From: Saccoglossus kowalevskii
Taxonomy: Eukaryota > Hemichordata > Enteropneusta > Harrimaniidae
Assembly: GCF_000003605.2 (NCBI RefSeq)
Contig: NW_003121911.1
Span: 21,154-65,299 of the forward strand
Reading direction: 5' to 3'
Length of the DNA stretch: 44,146 nt
The position numbers and the translations under genes are program-made. The notes beneath the pieces were generated by a model. That model saw nothing but the letters and a program-made list of their open reading frames with translations. It searched no databases and was not told the DNA's origin. Shown here in pieces: positions 43,801 through 44,146 of the stretch (the first letter of the stretch is position 1; the number at the start of each line of letters is the position of its first letter).

Positions 43801-44006
43801 AAACTTTACAACATTGCTTTACATCTGATTCATGTGACTGATACGATTATCTCCCCAGTAGAAAAAACACACAAAAAAGAGCGAAACATACAAAATGGTA
43901 AACCAAGAAGTTGCGTACGTAATACATAATGAGATGCACCATGGGAATACGGCCATGTTGATGTAGTTTTTTGTCTCCGGGGAGTTCATTTGTAATATGA
44001 GATAGG

Positions 44007-44146
44007 TAGTATGTGACCTGTGCATTGTCGTCTATGAGGAGTTTATTGGTAGTACGTGACCTGTGTATTGTCGTCTATGGGGAGTTATTGATACTATGTG
44101 ACCTGTGCATTGTTGTCTATGGGGAGTTTAATGGTAGTATGTGACC
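44007..44146. repeat. 43-bp tandem repeat running off the right edge
   Basis: TAGTATGTGACCTGTGCATT then GTCGTCTATGGGGAGTTTA-TTGG repeats at 44007, 44050, 44092 and 44135. The last copy is cut by the window end, so the array is longer than seen. Confidence 0.85.

Overview
This window is nuclear DNA from an intron-rich, AT-rich animal genome. It encodes three recognisable metazoan genes with consensus GT-AG introns and carries many short non-autonomous DNA transposons and minisatellites. I see no bacterial-style operons. The gene content and repeat style suggest a marine invertebrate (invertebrate deuterostome or lophotrochozoan). The species cannot be named from the sequence alone.

Left third (1-12.2 kb): the first coding exon of a TMEM127 orthologue lies on the minus strand (703-967; the rest of the gene is off the left edge). 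It is divergent from a complete RAB28 gene on the plus strand (seven coding exons, 1633-8177, 223 aa, C-terminal CaaX box CNLQ). The roughly 0.66 kb between them is a candidate shared promoter with two perfect TGACGTCA boxes. RAB28 introns carry a 20-bp-TIR element and a pair of related dispersed repeats. Its 3' flank carries a composite minisatellite.

Middle (12.0-25.6 kb): a complete SRP72 gene on the minus strand, convergent with RAB28. Fifteen coding exons join in frame to a 668-aa protein, close to the human length. Its introns hold three minisatellites, several TIR elements and an odd array of four GTAAGT 5' splice sites at 28-29 bp spacing ending at the true exon 2 donor.

Right part (25.6-44.1 kb): gene-poor. 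The only convincing coding sequence is an intronless 242-codon ORF of unknown function on the minus strand (28988-29716). Next to it are three copies of a ~125-bp MITE flanked by TTAA, with diverged relatives at about 36.0 and 43.7 kb. The rest holds further MITEs, including one hAT-like element with a perfect 8-bp target-site duplication and a ~205-bp family with GCGCCCTCT termini. It also holds four short tandem arrays, one running off the right edge, and a foldback.

The three known genes act in separate processes: TMEM127 in endosome/lysosome membranes, RAB28 as a prenylated cilium-associated GTPase, and SRP72 in the signal recognition particle. They do not form a visible system. I found no strong evidence of a new multi-gene system. 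The best leads are the orphan ORF, the tandem splice-donor array and the MITE families.
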